A stretch of 64,000 nt of DNA from Gracilibacillus kekensis (GCF_900143085.1 NZ_FRCZ01000003.1:124001-188000); one strand, 5' to 3'. Counted from the first letter of the stretch, positions 51,928 through 63,616 are shown. The notes: a model not told the origin generated them from the sequence alone. Made by a program: numbers and translations.

Positions 51928-53375
51928 TTCGTTTCACTCCTTTTTGAAGTGGACTCAGATTCTGTTAAGGAACGATAGAGCTCCGCATATTGTATTGCGG
52001 ATTCCTCCCAACTAAAGTGACTATCATTCACATTTCTCATTAACGAGTGCCATTTTTGTTGATTATGGTAGATCGTAAGTGAATATTTAAGTAAATGTAA
52101 TAGTTCATGGGCATTATAGTTGGAAAAACTAAATCCATTACCTTTTTGAGTAAACTCATTAAAAGGAGTAACGGTATCTTTTAATCCACCTGTTTCCCTT
52201 ACAATTGGTACGGAACGATATTGCAGAGCAATTAATTGTGCTAAGCCACATGGTTCAAATAGGGAAGGCATAACAAAAAAGTCGCTAGCGGCATATAGTT
52301 GCCTTGCTATCGCCTCATCAAATCCAAGATAACTAACCATCTTACCTTTATGTCGTTGCTCAGCATGATAAAAAAAATCATGGAATTCATCATCACCTGT
52401 ACCCAATAAGACAAATTGAACATCTTCGTGTAAGAATTCATCTATTATAGCTTGAATTAAATGGAGTCCTTTTTGTTCTACTAAACGAGTAATCATAACA
52501 TATAGTGGCATTTCTGGATTTTCTCTTAATCCCAATTTTTGTTGGAGTATCTCTTTGTTTTTTTGCTTTCTTGGTCCTGCATTTAAATAATTCGATGGTA
52601 AGTGTGGATCTAACAAAGGGCTGTACTCTTTTAGATCGATGCCATTAAGGATGCCAACGAAATCATCATGTCTATCCATGATCATCGGATGTAATCCTTC
52701 GGAAAAATAAGGTGTCTTTAACTCTTCTGCATAAGTCGGACTTACCGTGGTTATTTTATCTGCATGGAAGATTCCCGCTTTCATACAATTAAGCAAGCCA
52801 TTCCATTCCATTCCAGCAATATGATCTGGTGGAGTGTTAAATAAGTCCTGGTAGGCGTCTTTTTGCATAATACCCTGGTACTTAATATTATGGATTGTGA
52901 AAACGGTTTTCAAATTTGGGGAAGGGAGTGTAATTTTTGCAAAAGCAATAGCTAATCCAGCCTGCCAATCATGAGCATGTAATATATCCATTTCCAATTC
53001 CAGTTCAGTTATTGTTTCAACGACAGCTTGACAAAAAAAGACGAACCGTTCGCCGTCATCTTCATAACCATATATGCCGTTTCTTGAAAAATAATAGTCA
53101 TTACCTATAAATAAATAAGAAATATCTCGGTAAATCAATTGAAACACTGTAGCTTTATGTTCACGCCAACCTACTTCCACAGTGAATGATGTAACCTTTT
53201 CCATCTGATCCGACCAGTTATCTATCATATCCTTATAAAATGGAAGAATCACGGAAACTTTATATTTGTTTGTTTTCGTTAATGCCTGTGGCAAAGAACC
53301 GATTACATCTGCAAGTCCCCCTGTTTTCACAAAAGGAGTACATTCGGAAGCAACAAATAAGATTTTATTCCCCAT
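51924..53375 (-). CDS. glgA: Glycogen synthase
   Basis: Adds glucose from ADP-glucose to glycogen. 483 residues; ADP-glucose binding KTGGLADVIGSLP at the N-terminus and PSLFEPCGLAQLIALQYRSV in the second GT-B half. The ribosome site is GGAGTG with a second AGG close to the ATG. The start lies 18 bp after the glgD stop. Confidence 0.96.
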   Translation of the reverse strand: MGNKILFVASECTPFVKTGGLADVIGSLPQALTKTNKYKVSVILPFYKDMIDNWSDQMEKVTSFTVEVGWREHKATVFQLIYRDISYLFIGNDYYFSRNGIYGYEDDGERFVFFCQAVVETITELELEMDILHAHDWQAGLAIAFAKITLPSPNLKTVFTIHNIKYQGIMQKDAYQDLFNTPPDHIAGMEWNGLLNCMKAGIFHADKITTVSPTYAEELKTPYFSEGLHPMIMDRHDDFVGILNGIDLKEYSPLLDPHLPSNYLNAGPRKQKNKEILQQKLGLRENPEMPLYVMITRLVEQKGLHLIQAIIDEFLHEDVQFVLLGTGDDEFHDFFYHAEQRHKGKMVSYLGFDEAIARQLYAASDFFVMPSLFEPCGLAQLIALQYRSVPIVRETGGLKDTVTPFNEFTQKGNGFSFSNYNAHELLHLLKYSLTIYHNQQKWHSLMRNVNDSHFSWEESAIQYAELYRSLTESESTSKRSETN

Positions 53376-53393
53376 TAATACCTGATCACTCCT

Positions 53394-54497
53394 TTAAATG
53401 GTTCTATTTTTTGCGATAATAAATGGTTGTTCCTTCGCTCCCTTTAATAGTTGATCTTCGGTGATGGTAACATCCTTATCTAAAATCACATTTTCTAAGT
53501 GTGCACCATCTTCTATTTTGCAATGTTGAAGAATGATTGAATTTTTTATTTTCACTCGTTTACCGACCTTCACTCCGCGGAAGAGAATGCTGTTTTCAAC
53601 TTCGCCGTTAATCACACCACCTGTAGCAATTAATGATTGGGAGACTTCTGCAGAACCATTATATTTGGTAGGGGCTTGGTTGCCGATTTTTGTGTAGACT
53701 CGACCACCTTCAGAGAAGAGCCTTTGATAATTGTCAGGCTCCAGTAACGCCAAGTTTTGTTGATAATAACTATCGATAGAGTTTACTACCGCACTATATC
53801 CTTTATAGGAGAAGGAATGGATATTAAGACGACTCAGATTAGAAGTGATACCATCAAGGAAGAAATGATTTTTGTAATTAGCAATACATTCTTCCATTAA
53901 TGCATACAATAAGGATTTGCGTATGACATAAATACCAGAAAAAACATGAGGGTTTTTTGTATCATTTGTGATCGCTTTGACTTTACCATTCTCATCTACT
54001 TCTACTTTCAGGGATGTATCATGTTCTGGCAACTGTACATAATCAGTGGTAAGTAACGTTATATCTGCTTCACTTTCGAGATGCGCTTCGAATAATTCCT
54101 GATAATTCATATTGGATATAAATTGACTGCCACTAATCAGGACATAATTCGACTTGCTTCGTTCAAAGTAGTCCCAATTGTTGCAAAAATGTCGTAAATC
54201 TCCCTTAGACACATCTGAGGGATCATGCCATTGAGGTGGTAGAATAAATAATCCACCATGGCGTTTGTTCAATTCCCAATCCGCTCCAGAACCTAAATGA
54301 TCCATTAATGATCTGTATTTGTTTTTGGTGAATATCGCTATCTCACTTATATTGGACTTTGTCATATTTGAGAGAGTAAAATCAATTAAGCGATACCTGC
54401 CGGCAAAAGGTGTAGCAGCCCCACACCTAAAATAGGTTAGTTCATTTAAGAAGTCATGCTCATGTTCCAAGTTAATGAGTCCCATCATTGTCTCCAT
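53394..54497 (-). CDS. glgD: Glucose-1-phosphate adenylyltransferase-like subunit GlgD
   Basis: 367 residues, the GlgC paralogue that pairs with GlgC in Bacillus. YRLIDFTLSNM is conserved but the N-terminal GGxGxRLxxLT catalytic loop of GlgC is missing (MMGLINLEHEHDF instead), so it is a regulatory or stabilising partner. A left-handed beta-helix occupies the C-terminal ~100 residues. AAGGAGGGG lies 8 nt before the ATG. Sits between glgC and glgA. Confidence 0.93.
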   Translation of the reverse strand: METMMGLINLEHEHDFLNELTYFRCGAATPFAGRYRLIDFTLSNMTKSNISEIAIFTKNKYRSLMDHLGSGADWELNKRHGGLFILPPQWHDPSDVSKGDLRHFCNNWDYFERSKSNYVLISGSQFISNMNYQELFEAHLESEADITLLTTDYVQLPEHDTSLKVEVDENGKVKAITNDTKNPHVFSGIYVIRKSLLYALMEECIANYKNHFFLDGITSNLSRLNIHSFSYKGYSAVVNSIDSYYQQNLALLEPDNYQRLFSEGGRVYTKIGNQAPTKYNGSAEVSQSLIATGGVINGEVENSILFRGVKVGKRVKIKNSIILQHCKIEDGAHLENVILDKDVTITEDQLLKGAKEQPFIIAKNRTI

Positions 54498-54512
54498 ATG
54501 CCGAGCCCCTCC

Positions 54513-55649
54513 TTACGAAATAGATTCGAGATTTTCATTTGATAGAACGATAGGTTCTGAAGTAGATTCAGCAATGATTCTGGTATTACTTGGAATCGTC
54601 ACATTCTCTTGAACGATCACTCTCTTTAGAATGACATTTTCACCTACTCTTACACCAGGAAGCAGTATAGATTGTTCGATTACAGCCCCATCCGCTACTT
54701 GAACATTTTCAAATAATACTGAATGATCCAAAGACCCTGAGATAATACAACCATTATTCACTAAAGAATGTCGAATAGTTGCCTGCTGATTGATTAGCTG
54801 TGGCGCAAAATTAGAATCATGGGAATAGATTTTCCAATTGTTATTAGGGGAGGAGAGTGACAGACTTTCTTCCAGAAGATCCATATGTGCCTCCCAATAA
54901 CTTTGAATGGTTCCAACATCCTTCCAATAACCATCAAAACGATAGGCGTAAAGAGAGCGATTATCCATGATCATCGCAGGTAGAATATCTTGCCCAAAAT
55001 CATGATTTGTTACAGAATCTCTCGCATCAGCTTCTAAATATTTTTTTAAGATATTCCAGTTAAAGATATAGATCCCCATCGATGCCAGATTATTTTTAGG
55101 ATGGATTGGTTTTTCTTCAAATTGGTTAATTTTAAGGTCCTCTGATGTATTTAAAATACCGAACCGTGAAGTATCTTCCCACGGTACTTCAAGAGCTGAA
55201 ATGGTCACATCAGCATTTTTTTCTTTGTGATACCTAAGTAACTTATCATAGTCCATATGATAAATGTGATCCCCTGATAAAACCATTAGATATTCGGGAT
55301 CATATCGCTCAATAAAATGGATGTTTTTGGTGATGGCATCCGCAGTACCGAGATACCAGCTACCACCATCATTTACTGTAAATGGAGATAAAATGGTGAG
55401 GCCGTCTTCCATCCGATCAAGGTCCCAAGGTTTTCCGACGCCAATGTGTTTGTGCAGTTCCAAAGGGGAATATTGAGTTAAGACGCCGACAGTGTACATT
55501 CTTGAATTGAGACAGTTACTTAATGTGAAATCAATAATACGATACCTGCCACCAAAAGGTACGGCGGGCTTCGCAAGATTTTTAGTTAGTAGTCCGAGAC
55601 GTTTGCCCGCGCCTCCAGCTAGAAGCATTGTTACACATTCTTTTTTCAT
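54513..55649 (-). CDS. glgC: Glucose-1-phosphate adenylyltransferase
   Basis: Makes ADP-glucose, the committed step of glycogen synthesis. 378 residues: [26 protein letters not shown] loop (in full: nucleotide binding at about 11-36), YLGTADAI, and a C-terminal beta-helix. I start at ATG 55649 because it overlaps the glgB stop (ATGA) and is preceded by GAGGAGGGG inside glgB; the frame runs further upstream but that part is antisense-free glgB coding sequence. Confidence 0.95.
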   Translation of the reverse strand: MKKECVTMLLAGGAGKRLGLLTKNLAKPAVPFGGRYRIIDFTLSNCLNSRMYTVGVLTQYSPLELHKHIGVGKPWDLDRMEDGLTILSPFTVNDGGSWYLGTADAITKNIHFIERYDPEYLMVLSGDHIYHMDYDKLLRYHKEKNADVTISALEVPWEDTSRFGILNTSEDLKINQFEEKPIHPKNNLASMGIYIFNWNILKKYLEADARDSVTNHDFGQDILPAMIMDNRSLYAYRFDGYWKDVGTIQSYWEAHMDLLEESLSLSSPNNNWKIYSHDSNFAPQLINQQATIRHSLVNNGCIISGSLDHSVLFENVQVADGAVIEQSILLPGVRVGENVILKRVIVQENVTIPSNTRIIAESTSEPIVLSNENLESIS

Positions 55650-57538
55650 AGAAACCCCTCCTCTATTTTTTGGAAAACGGAGACGGCAAGTGGTGGAATC
55701 GTCACTTTTATATGTTGTTTTTGATGATGCCATTCTTCAAAGATTGGTTCGTGCAAGAAAAAATTTCGCTGATCAGATCCTCCAAAACAAGCGGCATCAG
55801 AATTGAAGATTTCTTTGTATGCTCCTGCATAGGGCACACCAACTTTAAAACCATGATAAACTTCAGGTGTGAAATTACAGATTACAAGTAAATCTTCAGA
55901 TTCATTACTGGTTTTACGTAAGAATATAAGAATACTTTGGTCATTATTATCAGCATCTATCCATTGAAATCCGTTCGGTTTATGATCGTATTTGTATAAA
56001 GCGGGTTGATGAAGATAAAAGTGAAAAAGGGTTTTAGTATAATGAAATAAGGATTCATGCAATGGAAAGTCAAACAAGAGCCAATCTAATTGATGCTGAT
56101 CTCGCCATTCAATATATTGACCAAACTCACCGCCCATGAAGATAAGTTTCTTGCCAGGATGCACAATCATGTAGCCAAATAGTAATCTAAGGTTTGCAAA
56201 TTGCTGCCATTGGTCTCCAGGCATTTTATTTAAAAGTGATCTTTTACCATGGACTACTTCATCATGTGATAGGGGAAGAACAAAATTCTCGCTGTAGTTA
56301 TACATCATCGAAAAGGTCAGTAAGTTATGATGCCACTTGCGATAAACAGGGTCATACTCCATATAGGTAAGTAAATCGTTCATCCAACCCATATTCCATT
56401 TAAAATTAAAACCAAGCCCGCCATGATCAGTGGGGTGACTAATTTTAGGAAGGTCTGAACTATCTTCAGCCATCATTAAGGCATGTGGAAAAAATTCAAA
56501 TACGACTTCATTAAGCTTTTTCAAAAAGGCAATAGCTTCTAAATTCTGATCGCCGCCTAATCCATTTTTTAATTTTTCTTCATTATCGTCTCTGTCAAAA
56601 TTTAAGTATGTCATACTTGCAACAGCGTCAACACGCAGTCCATCAACATGAAATTCTTCCATCCAATAGATAGCATTAGATATCAAAAAACTTTGAACTT
56701 CAGGTCGACCAAAATCAAATGTCAACGTGCCCCAAGACCGTTTTTCAGCCTTTTTCGGATCCTTATATTCATATAGCGGTTCACCATCAAACTGTCGTAA
56801 TCCTTGTTCATCTTTGCAAAAATGACCTGGGACCCAATCTATAATTACTCCAATATTATGCTGGTGACATTGATCGATAAAAAACTTCAAATCGCTAGGA
56901 GTTCCATATCGGCTAGTTGGTGCATAATAACCGGTGGTTTGATAACCCCAGGAAATGTCCAAGGGGTGCTCTGCGATTGGTAATAATTCAATATGCGTAA
57001 CGTTCAGTTTTCTTACATATGGAATTAACTCATTTACTAATTCTCTATAAGAATAATAGCTTCCATCTTCTTTTGTTTTCCATGAACCAAGATGAAGTTC
57101 GTAAATCAATATCGGAGATTCATAAGGGTTATAATTCTTTTTGTTTGATTCCCATTTTTGATCGTTCCACATATACTTATCATGAGAAGGTGTCAAAGAT
57201 GCTGTTAGTGGACGAAGTTCTGCCTGAAATGCATAGGGATCAGCTTTTAGAAATGCTGGTCCATTTTTCGGTGTAATTTGATATTTGTAAGCTGAGTTTG
57301 GTGGAATATTGGAATAATAGCCACTCCATAACCCATTTTTACTGACGCGTTGTAATTGGTGATCTTTTCCTGTCCAGTCGTTGAAATCACCAGTTATTTC
57401 TACAACAGAAGCGTTTGGTGCCCATACTGTAAATTGATAGCCTTTTTCTCTGGGGTGACAGCCAAGAAACTTATAGCTGTGATAGTGTGTTCCTTGATGG
57501 TAAAGATAAATGTCTAAGTCGTTAGTGTATAGATTCAT
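55646..57538 (-). CDS. glgB: 1,4-alpha-glucan branching enzyme
   Basis: Introduces alpha-1,6 branches into glycogen. 630 residues: an N-terminal CBM48 (about 25-110, [18 protein letters not shown]), then the GH13 barrel with [12 protein letters not shown] (nucleophile Asp) and MMAEDSSD (acid Glu), [10 protein letters not shown], and a C-terminal beta domain. The start is ATG 57538 with AAAGGAG upstream. First gene of glgBCDAP and divergent from the pullulanase. Confidence 0.95.
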   Translation of the reverse strand: MNLYTNDLDIYLYHQGTHYHSYKFLGCHPREKGYQFTVWAPNASVVEITGDFNDWTGKDHQLQRVSKNGLWSGYYSNIPPNSAYKYQITPKNGPAFLKADPYAFQAELRPLTASLTPSHDKYMWNDQKWESNKKNYNPYESPILIYELHLGSWKTKEDGSYYSYRELVNELIPYVRKLNVTHIELLPIAEHPLDISWGYQTTGYYAPTSRYGTPSDLKFFIDQCHQHNIGVIIDWVPGHFCKDEQGLRQFDGEPLYEYKDPKKAEKRSWGTLTFDFGRPEVQSFLISNAIYWMEEFHVDGLRVDAVASMTYLNFDRDDNEEKLKNGLGGDQNLEAIAFLKKLNEVVFEFFPHALMMAEDSSDLPKISHPTDHGGLGFNFKWNMGWMNDLLTYMEYDPVYRKWHHNLLTFSMMYNYSENFVLPLSHDEVVHGKRSLLNKMPGDQWQQFANLRLLFGYMIVHPGKKLIFMGGEFGQYIEWRDQHQLDWLLFDFPLHESLFHYTKTLFHFYLHQPALYKYDHKPNGFQWIDADNNDQSILIFLRKTSNESEDLLVICNFTPEVYHGFKVGVPYAGAYKEIFNSDAACFGGSDQRNFFLHEPIFEEWHHQKQHIKVTIPPLAVSVFQKIEEGFL

Positions 57539-57580
57539 TTAAACTCCTTTCAACTTCACCAGCATATTCTAACTGTTATT

Positions 57581-57610
57581 AATATATGATAGAAAAAATT
57601 GTTATATTAC
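57581..57610 (-). promoter_or_regulatory. Possible sigma-E promoter of the glycogen operon
   Basis: On the minus strand GTAATAT (-35-like), a 15-bp spacer and CATATATT (-10-like) approximate the sigma-E consensus (KMATATT / CATACAMT). The glg operon of B. subtilis is sigma-E-dependent, which supports the call; the sequence match is only partial. Confidence 0.4.
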
Positions 57611-57756
57611 CTTAGTAGCTTGATATTATCTTACAGTCAGAAATGTTTTCACGAGTAATTGTTTGTCATTTTTCGAATCGAATTACTAAGTGGGAATTTA
57701 GGGTAGTTTACTTTCTGAAAGCTCTCACTTTATAAACAGATATGGGGTGTCTATTT

Positions 57757-59856
57757 ATGGAGAGGTTGATTGCTTGGTTGGATGAAAAAGACCGAATAAC
57801 GATAGAAAGTGATTATTTAGATATTTATAAGAATCATTTTCCTGAAATTACAGTAAATGAACGAGATGTGAGTGTTAGAGCAATTGACTATATAAATAAA
57901 GAAACAGTTGATATTTTGCTGAATAAAAATCTTCCTATTGGTCAGGATGCTTTTGTGAGATGGGGGAAAAATTGCATTCCTATATACCCGAGGAAGGTGG
58001 TACGAAGCGTATGGTTTGATCAAACTTTTGATGCAAGTAATGAACAGCTTGGAAACAATTATTCAAAAAAAGCAACAACCTTCTCTGTATGGACACCCGT
58101 AGCAACAAGTGTGCATTTGATTATAAACGATAAACGACTTGTGATGAGCAGGAAAACAAATGGTGTTTGGTTCAAAAAAGTGAAAGGAGATCTCAAAGGT
58201 TCTACTTATCAATTCGCTGTGACAATTAATGGGGAAGAACGATTGGTAAACGATCCATATGCTAAAAGTATGACAGCCAACAGTGAAAAAAGTGTTGTAA
58301 TGGATTTGTTAAAGACAGACCCAAAAAACTTCAGAACTACTATTTCACCTAAAACAGATAAAAAAGATGCAATTATTTATGAACTACATGTGCGTGATGC
58401 TACAATTTGTGCGGAAAGTGGTGTGCAGAATAAAGGAAAATTCCTTGGGCTAACAGAGAAAAACACCAGTACGACTGACGGGTATTCAACAGGTTTAATC
58501 TATCTCAAGGAATTGGGATGTACTCATGTTCAGCTGTTACCTATTCAAGACTTTGCCCGTGTCGATGAGCTACGACCTGAAGAGAGTTACAATTGGGGGT
58601 ATGATCCATTACATTTCATGGTGCCTGAAGGAAGTTATGCAACTAACGCAAACGACCCCGATTGTCGTGTGAAAGAATGTAAGCAAATGATTACTAGTTT
58701 CCATGAGGAAGGAATTTCGGTAATTTTGGATGTCGTATTTAACCATGTCTTTGATCATGAGAATTCTGTCTTTGAAAAATTAGTTCCAGGTTATTACTTT
58801 CGCTATTATGAAAACGGCGATTTAAGTAATGGCAGTGGCACAGGAAATGATTTAGCAACCGAGCGGAAAATGGTTCGGAAACTCATTTTGGATACGGTCG
58901 ATTATTGGCTTCGTGAATATTTAGTCGATGGTTTTCGCTTCGATTTGATGGGATTAATTGATATCGAGACAATGCATGCGATTTATCAACGGTGTCAATT
59001 AGAACCTAGACCTATTTTATTATTAGGAGAAGGTTGGGATTTAGATACACCATTACCACCAAATAAAAAGGCAACCATTTCGCAATCTGATCAAATATTA
59101 GGTATAAGTCTATTTAATGATAGGTTTCGAGACGTAGTTAAAGGGAGTAATTTTATTAATAAGGGGTTTGTAAATGGTGATGGGCACTTTCTCGAACGTC
59201 TTCCACAAATAGTTTCGGCTTCTTCAGATTTGAGATTTGGAAATCGATTGTTTGCAGATCCACTTCAATCAATTAACTATGTAGAATGTCATGATAATTA
59301 TACGTTGGCAGACTGGTTAATTAAAACAAATCCTCAAGCAATTGAAGAACATCGCAGAAGGATGCATCAATTAGCAACAGGCTTAACGATCATCAGTCAA
59401 GGTGTACCATTAATCCATGCTGGTCAGGAATTTTATCGAACTAAATATGGTGATGAAAATAGTTATATATCAGGTGATGCTATTAACCAATTAGACTGGA
59501 AAAAAAGAGTAGAGGAAAATGAAAATATTAAATGGGTTCAACAGCTTATTTCGCTGAGGAAACAATATAATGTTTTTCGTTTAGATTCAACTAAAAAGAT
59601 ACAAGAACACTTCCATGTTATTAAGACACCTCAACCGGTGTTTGGCTATATGCTTTTCGGTATAAAAGAAGATATTACTGTTTACGTGAATCCCTGTTCA
59701 AACAAAAGAATTATAACATTACCCGCCACCGGTAGATGGGAAAAAATAAGTAGTAATTATTCGGGTACTAACTTGCCGATTTGTTGCTCATGGCAAGGAA
59801 AAGGAGAAATAGAAGCATATGAATTAGCGATTTGGAAGAAAACGCGCAACACATAA
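57757..59856 (+). CDS. Type I pullulanase (AmyX/PulA-like)
   Basis: Cuts alpha-1,6 bonds in branched glucans. 699 residues, no signal peptide, so it acts in the cytoplasm on glycogen or maltodextrins. The type I signature YNWGYDP is at residues 278-284. A CBM48 precedes it (about 85-180, TTFSVWTPVATSVHLI); GFRFDLMG and LLLGEGWD hold the nucleophile and acid. I start at ATG 57757, with GGGGTG upstream; the frame from 57742 lacks a ribosome site. Divergent from glgB, giving a full synthesis and breakdown set. Confidence 0.93.
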   Translation: MERLIAWLDEKDRITIESDYLDIYKNHFPEITVNERDVSVRAIDYINKETVDILLNKNLPIGQDAFVRWGKNCIPIYPRKVVRSVWFDQTFDASNEQLGNNYSKKATTFSVWTPVATSVHLIINDKRLVMSRKTNGVWFKKVKGDLKGSTYQFAVTINGEERLVNDPYAKSMTANSEKSVVMDLLKTDPKNFRTTISPKTDKKDAIIYELHVRDATICAESGVQNKGKFLGLTEKNTSTTDGYSTGLIYLKELGCTHVQLLPIQDFARVDELRPEESYNWGYDPLHFMVPEGSYATNANDPDCRVKECKQMITSFHEEGISVILDVVFNHVFDHENSVFEKLVPGYYFRYYENGDLSNGSGTGNDLATERKMVRKLILDTVDYWLREYLVDGFRFDLMGLIDIETMHAIYQRCQLEPRPILLLGEGWDLDTPLPPNKKATISQSDQILGISLFNDRFRDVVKGSNFINKGFVNGDGHFLERLPQIVSASSDLRFGNRLFADPLQSINYVECHDNYTLADWLIKTNPQAIEEHRRRMHQLATGLTIISQGVPLIHAGQEFYRTKYGDENSYISGDAINQLDWKKRVEENENIKWVQQLISLRKQYNVFRLDSTKKIQEHFHVIKTPQPVFGYMLFGIKEDITVYVNPCSNKRIITLPATGRWEKISSNYSGTNLPICCSWQGKGEIEAYELAIWKKTRNT

Positions 59857-59991
59857 AAAATAATACCTTGTTACCGTTCTCCTTCATCCATTATTATTTG
59901 GTACCTAGTGAATTCTGCTCCAAATTTGTTATGATAAATGATACAATATTCTATAGAATGGCATTTGCTTGCCAAGAATTGGAGAGGACTT

Positions 59992-60942
59992 ATGACTCAA
60001 AAAACTTTAGTTGTCAACACGGATCTAGATGAAAAATATCTTCAACAATTAAAAAAAATTGCACCTGATTGGCGAATTGTGAACAACGAAAGTCCTGAAG
60101 ATCTAAAAAACGCAGAAATAGTTCTCCATTGGAACAAAGAATCAAAGGATTTATTATTGCAGAAAAACACCAATTTACGTTGGGTGCAGGTTTGGAGTGC
60201 TGGTGTAAATGGTTTGCCTTTAAAACAATTAGAAGAAAAAGGTGTTTCACTAACAAGTGCTAATGGTGTCCATGCCTTTCCAATATCTGAAACAATATTT
60301 GCTTTAATGTTAAGTTTAACACGAAAAATTCATACATATGTGCGTCAGCAACAACAAAAGAAATGGGAAAATGCTGATTTAAAATTAGAAATTCATCAAA
60401 AAACGATTGGTATAATTGGTGTTGGTGAAATAGGTCTTGAAACAGCGAAAATTGCTAAAGCATTTGGTATGAAAGTATTAGGTGTACGTTATTCAGGAAA
60501 AGAAGCCAATCATGTGGATCGAATGTATACACAAGATCAGCTGTCAAAGGTACTTCCACAATGTGATTATGTAGTGGTTACTCTTCCATTAACAGATGAA
60601 ACGAAGGGGATGTTCACTGCAACGCAGTTTAAACAGATGAAGAAAAGTGCATTCTTTATTAATATCGGTCGTGGAGCAATTGTAAAAGAACAGGATCTAA
60701 TAGAAGCGCTAGATGCTAATAAAATTGCCGGTGCAGGATTAGATGTTTTTGCAAAAGAACCTTTACCAGATGACAGCCCGCTTTGGGAGATGGAGAATGT
60801 TATAGTCACTCCGCATACTGCAGGAGCAACCGAGCAATATAATCAACGAGTGATAGAAGATATTTTTATTCCTAATTTTAAAGAATACTTAAAATCAAAT
60901 AAACCAAATATTAATTTAGTTAATTATAAAAAGGGATATTAA
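59992..60942 (+). CDS. D-2-hydroxyacid dehydrogenase
   Basis: 316 residues of the phosphoglycerate-dehydrogenase-like family. Rossmann motif GIIGVGEIGLETAK (about 140-153), then GRGAIVKEQDLIEAL and DVFAKEPLPDDSPLW with catalytic Arg/Glu, and VTPHTAG with the catalytic His. It reduces 2-keto acids or oxidises D-2-hydroxyacids; the substrate is not predictable. I start at ATG 59992 after GGAGAGG; the longer frame has no ribosome site. Confidence 0.9.
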   Translation: MTQKTLVVNTDLDEKYLQQLKKIAPDWRIVNNESPEDLKNAEIVLHWNKESKDLLLQKNTNLRWVQVWSAGVNGLPLKQLEEKGVSLTSANGVHAFPISETIFALMLSLTRKIHTYVRQQQQKKWENADLKLEIHQKTIGIIGVGEIGLETAKIAKAFGMKVLGVRYSGKEANHVDRMYTQDQLSKVLPQCDYVVVTLPLTDETKGMFTATQFKQMKKSAFFINIGRGAIVKEQDLIEALDANKIAGAGLDVFAKEPLPDDSPLWEMENVIVTPHTAGATEQYNQRVIEDIFIPNFKEYLKSNKPNINLVNYKKGY

Positions 60943-61029
60943 CTGGTATAGTGTTATCATACTATCCCTTGAGTCTTTTACTAATAAATTTTATAATAGG
61001 ACTATTACAATAAAAAGGTAGGTGAAAAT

Positions 61030-62016
61030 ATGGAAGAGGAACGGGAGAAGGTTATTATTTTTCCGAAATGGAAGGATAACTTGGAAGAGCAAGCGAAAAA
61101 GGCGATGCAAGAAAATCAATTTGACGAGGCTTATCAGTATTTTTCACAACTAACTGAAAATGGCGTAAGTTCTCATGAAGTGATGACAGGTAAATTAATT
61201 TGCATGATGGAGTTAAATATGCAAAAAGAAGCAGAAGATCTCTGTGAAGAACTAATTGCTAATAAAGATCAATATTTTGCCTATTATGTACATATTTATT
61301 CAACCTTATTATTTCAATCGAGCAAATATAAAGAAGTCATGTACCTTATCGAAGATGCGTTAGAACAAGAAGACATACCAGATCACATTAACGAACAATT
61401 ACGACACATGTATCAGCTGAGTACCGAATTACAACAACAAGAAGATAAACAGTCATACATAGAAATAGAAAAACAATTAGAAGAAGCGATTACTGAGAAA
61501 AATGACCGTAAACAATGGTATATGATAAAGCGTTTAATACAATTAGAAACCAAAAATGACAAAAAGTTATTTAGAGAAATGTTACAGGACCCGGAGATCC
61601 ACCCTGTCGTAAAAACAGCAATATTAGAATACTACGAGAAATTAAATCCTTCTACTTCGTTACATATTGAAAAATTTGATTTATTAGATATGATTGATTT
61701 TAAAGAATTAGATTCCGTTTTACCTACCTCATTTTTTACAGGTGTTACAAAATATTTGGAGGACTTGCAGCAACAAGACCCTACAAAATATCAAATGATT
61801 CAATTTATACTCGAACGTTTTGCCTATGTATACACTCCTTTTCTACCTCAGAAAGAAAATTATGAACTTTTAGCAGAATCTCTACAGTATTATGTGAACA
61901 GGAGTTTTCATTTTGTAGAAGACAATGATGATAGAAAAACTTCTTTGATGAAAGAACATTATTTAAAAATGCTTGATGTATCGGAAACATTATATGGCAC
62001 TATTTTAGACGTGTAA
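61030..62016 (+). CDS. TPR-like helical protein (YsoA-like)
   Basis: 328 residues, helical, with TPR-like pairs near the N-terminus (AKKAMQENQFDEAYQYFSQL, about 15-45; then about 60-110). No membrane helix. It precedes tig, the position of B. subtilis ysoA, a TPR protein of similar length and unknown role. The ribosome site is AAAGGTAGGTG. Confidence 0.8.
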   Translation: MEEEREKVIIFPKWKDNLEEQAKKAMQENQFDEAYQYFSQLTENGVSSHEVMTGKLICMMELNMQKEAEDLCEELIANKDQYFAYYVHIYSTLLFQSSKYKEVMYLIEDALEQEDIPDHINEQLRHMYQLSTELQQQEDKQSYIEIEKQLEEAITEKNDRKQWYMIKRLIQLETKNDKKLFREMLQDPEIHPVVKTAILEYYEKLNPSTSLHIEKFDLLDMIDFKELDSVLPTSFFTGVTKYLEDLQQQDPTKYQMIQFILERFAYVYTPFLPQKENYELLAESLQYYVNRSFHFVEDNDDRKTSLMKEHYLKMLDVSETLYGTILDV

Positions 62017-62280
62017 TCTTTATATACATAGAAATAATTATCTACATACGTTATCATTAAACTGCTTGTAATACCCTGAACGGAAATTTCAAGTGATAAC
62101 AAAAAACTATGTGGAGATAAAACGGTCGATAACTCCCGTTGATTGAAGTCCCACTTTATTATTGAAAGCAAAAGCAATTATGTTATAATAAGATGGTTGC
62201 AATTTGCGTTCGGTCTATTATAGGATGGTATATTGAATGAACGTCAAATATACAAGTTATTAAGTTGGAGGGAATATAGA

Positions 62281-63567
62281 ATGACAGCAAAATGGGAAAA
62301 GCAAGAAGGTAATGTCGGCGTACTAACGATCGAAGTTGAGGCTGACAAATTTAATAGTGCTTTAGACCAGGCCTTTAAAAAAGTGGTTAAAGAAGTTCAA
62401 GTACCTGGCTTCCGTAAAGGGAAAATGCCTAGAGGAATGTTTGAAAAGCGTTTTGGTGTAGAATCATTATATCAAGATGCAGTTGACATTATTCTACCTG
62501 GTGAATATACTGCCGCGGTTGAAGAGACAGGTATTGAGCCAGTTGATCAACCAGAAGTTGATATCGAGCAAATTGAAAAAGGCAAAAATCTTATCTTCAC
62601 TGCAAAGGTTACAGTTAAGCCTGAAGTGAAATTAGGCGAATACAAAGGTCTAGAAGTAGAAGAACAATCTACAGAAGTAACAGATGAAGATGTCGAAGAA
62701 GAAATCAAAAAACAACAAGAACAACAAGCAGAACTAGTTGTCAAAGAAGATGGCGAAATCGAAAATGGTGATACAGCTGTTATCGACTTTGAAGGCTTTG
62801 TAGATGGAGAGGCTTTTGAAGGTGGTCAGGCAGAAAACCATTCATTAGAAATTGGTTCAGGTTCTTTTATTCCAGGTTTTGAAGAGCAATTAATTGGGAA
62901 AAAAGCTGGAGAAGAAAATGAAGTTGATGTAACTTTCCCTGAAGAATATCACGCGGAAAACTTAGCTGGTAAAGAAGCTACGTTCAAAGTGAAAATTCAT
63001 GAAATCAAAGCAAAAGAACTTCCAGAATTGGATGATGAATTTGCGAAAGATGTAGATGAAGAAGTAGAAACGTTAGATCAATTAAAAGATAAAACAAAAA
63101 AACGTCTGCAAGAACAAAAAGAAAATGAAGCAGATGCAAGCAAGCGTGAAGATTTAATCCAACAGGCGTCAGACAATGCAGAAGTAGAAATTCCAGAAGC
63201 AATGGTACAGTCTGAACTAGATCGTATGCTTCAGGAATTTGAACAAAAGCTTCAAATGCAAGGTATGACATTGGATATGTACTTCCAATTCTCCGGTCAG
63301 GACGAAGATGCGCTTAAACAGCAAATGAAAGAAGATGCTGGTAAACGTGTAAAAACTAACTTGACATTGGAAGCAATCGCTCAAGCTGAGAATGTGGAAG
63401 TATCAGATGAAGATGTTGAAAAAGAATTAGAATCAATGGCATCTATGTACAACATGGAAATCGATCAAATCAAACAAGCACTTGGTGGAAACACTGCAGC
63501 GCTTCAAGAAGATTTGAAATTCAAAAAAGCTATTGATGTCCTTGTAGATAACAGTAAAACAAAATAA
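62281..63567 (+). CDS. tig: Trigger factor
   Basis: Ribosome-bound chaperone and prolyl isomerase that meets nascent chains at the tunnel exit. 428 residues: N-terminal ribosome-binding domain with the signature [13 protein letters not shown]-type domain (about 150-240, [20 protein letters not shown]) and an acidic helical C-terminal domain. I start at ATG 62281, with GGAGGGA about 9 nt upstream; the longer frame from 62233 is not needed. clpX usually follows in this order but lies outside the window. Confidence 0.96.
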   Translation: MTAKWEKQEGNVGVLTIEVEADKFNSALDQAFKKVVKEVQVPGFRKGKMPRGMFEKRFGVESLYQDAVDIILPGEYTAAVEETGIEPVDQPEVDIEQIEKGKNLIFTAKVTVKPEVKLGEYKGLEVEEQSTEVTDEDVEEEIKKQQEQQAELVVKEDGEIENGDTAVIDFEGFVDGEAFEGGQAENHSLEIGSGSFIPGFEEQLIGKKAGEENEVDVTFPEEYHAENLAGKEATFKVKIHEIKAKELPELDDEFAKDVDEEVETLDQLKDKTKKRLQEQKENEADASKREDLIQQASDNAEVEIPEAMVQSELDRMLQEFEQKLQMQGMTLDMYFQFSGQDEDALKQQMKEDAGKRVKTNLTLEAIAQAENVEVSDEDVEKELESMASMYNMEIDQIKQALGGNTAALQEDLKFKKAIDVLVDNSKTK

Positions 63568-63578
63568 ATCTATTAAAC

Positions 63579-63615
63579 GAAAACAAGGTACACTAAATCG
63601 TGCCTTGTTTTCTCT
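63579..63615 (+). terminator. Terminator of tig
   Basis: GAAAACAAGGTAC pairs with GTGCCTTGTTTTC (one G-T pair) over a 7-nt loop. Confidence 0.85.
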
Positions 63616-63616
63616 A

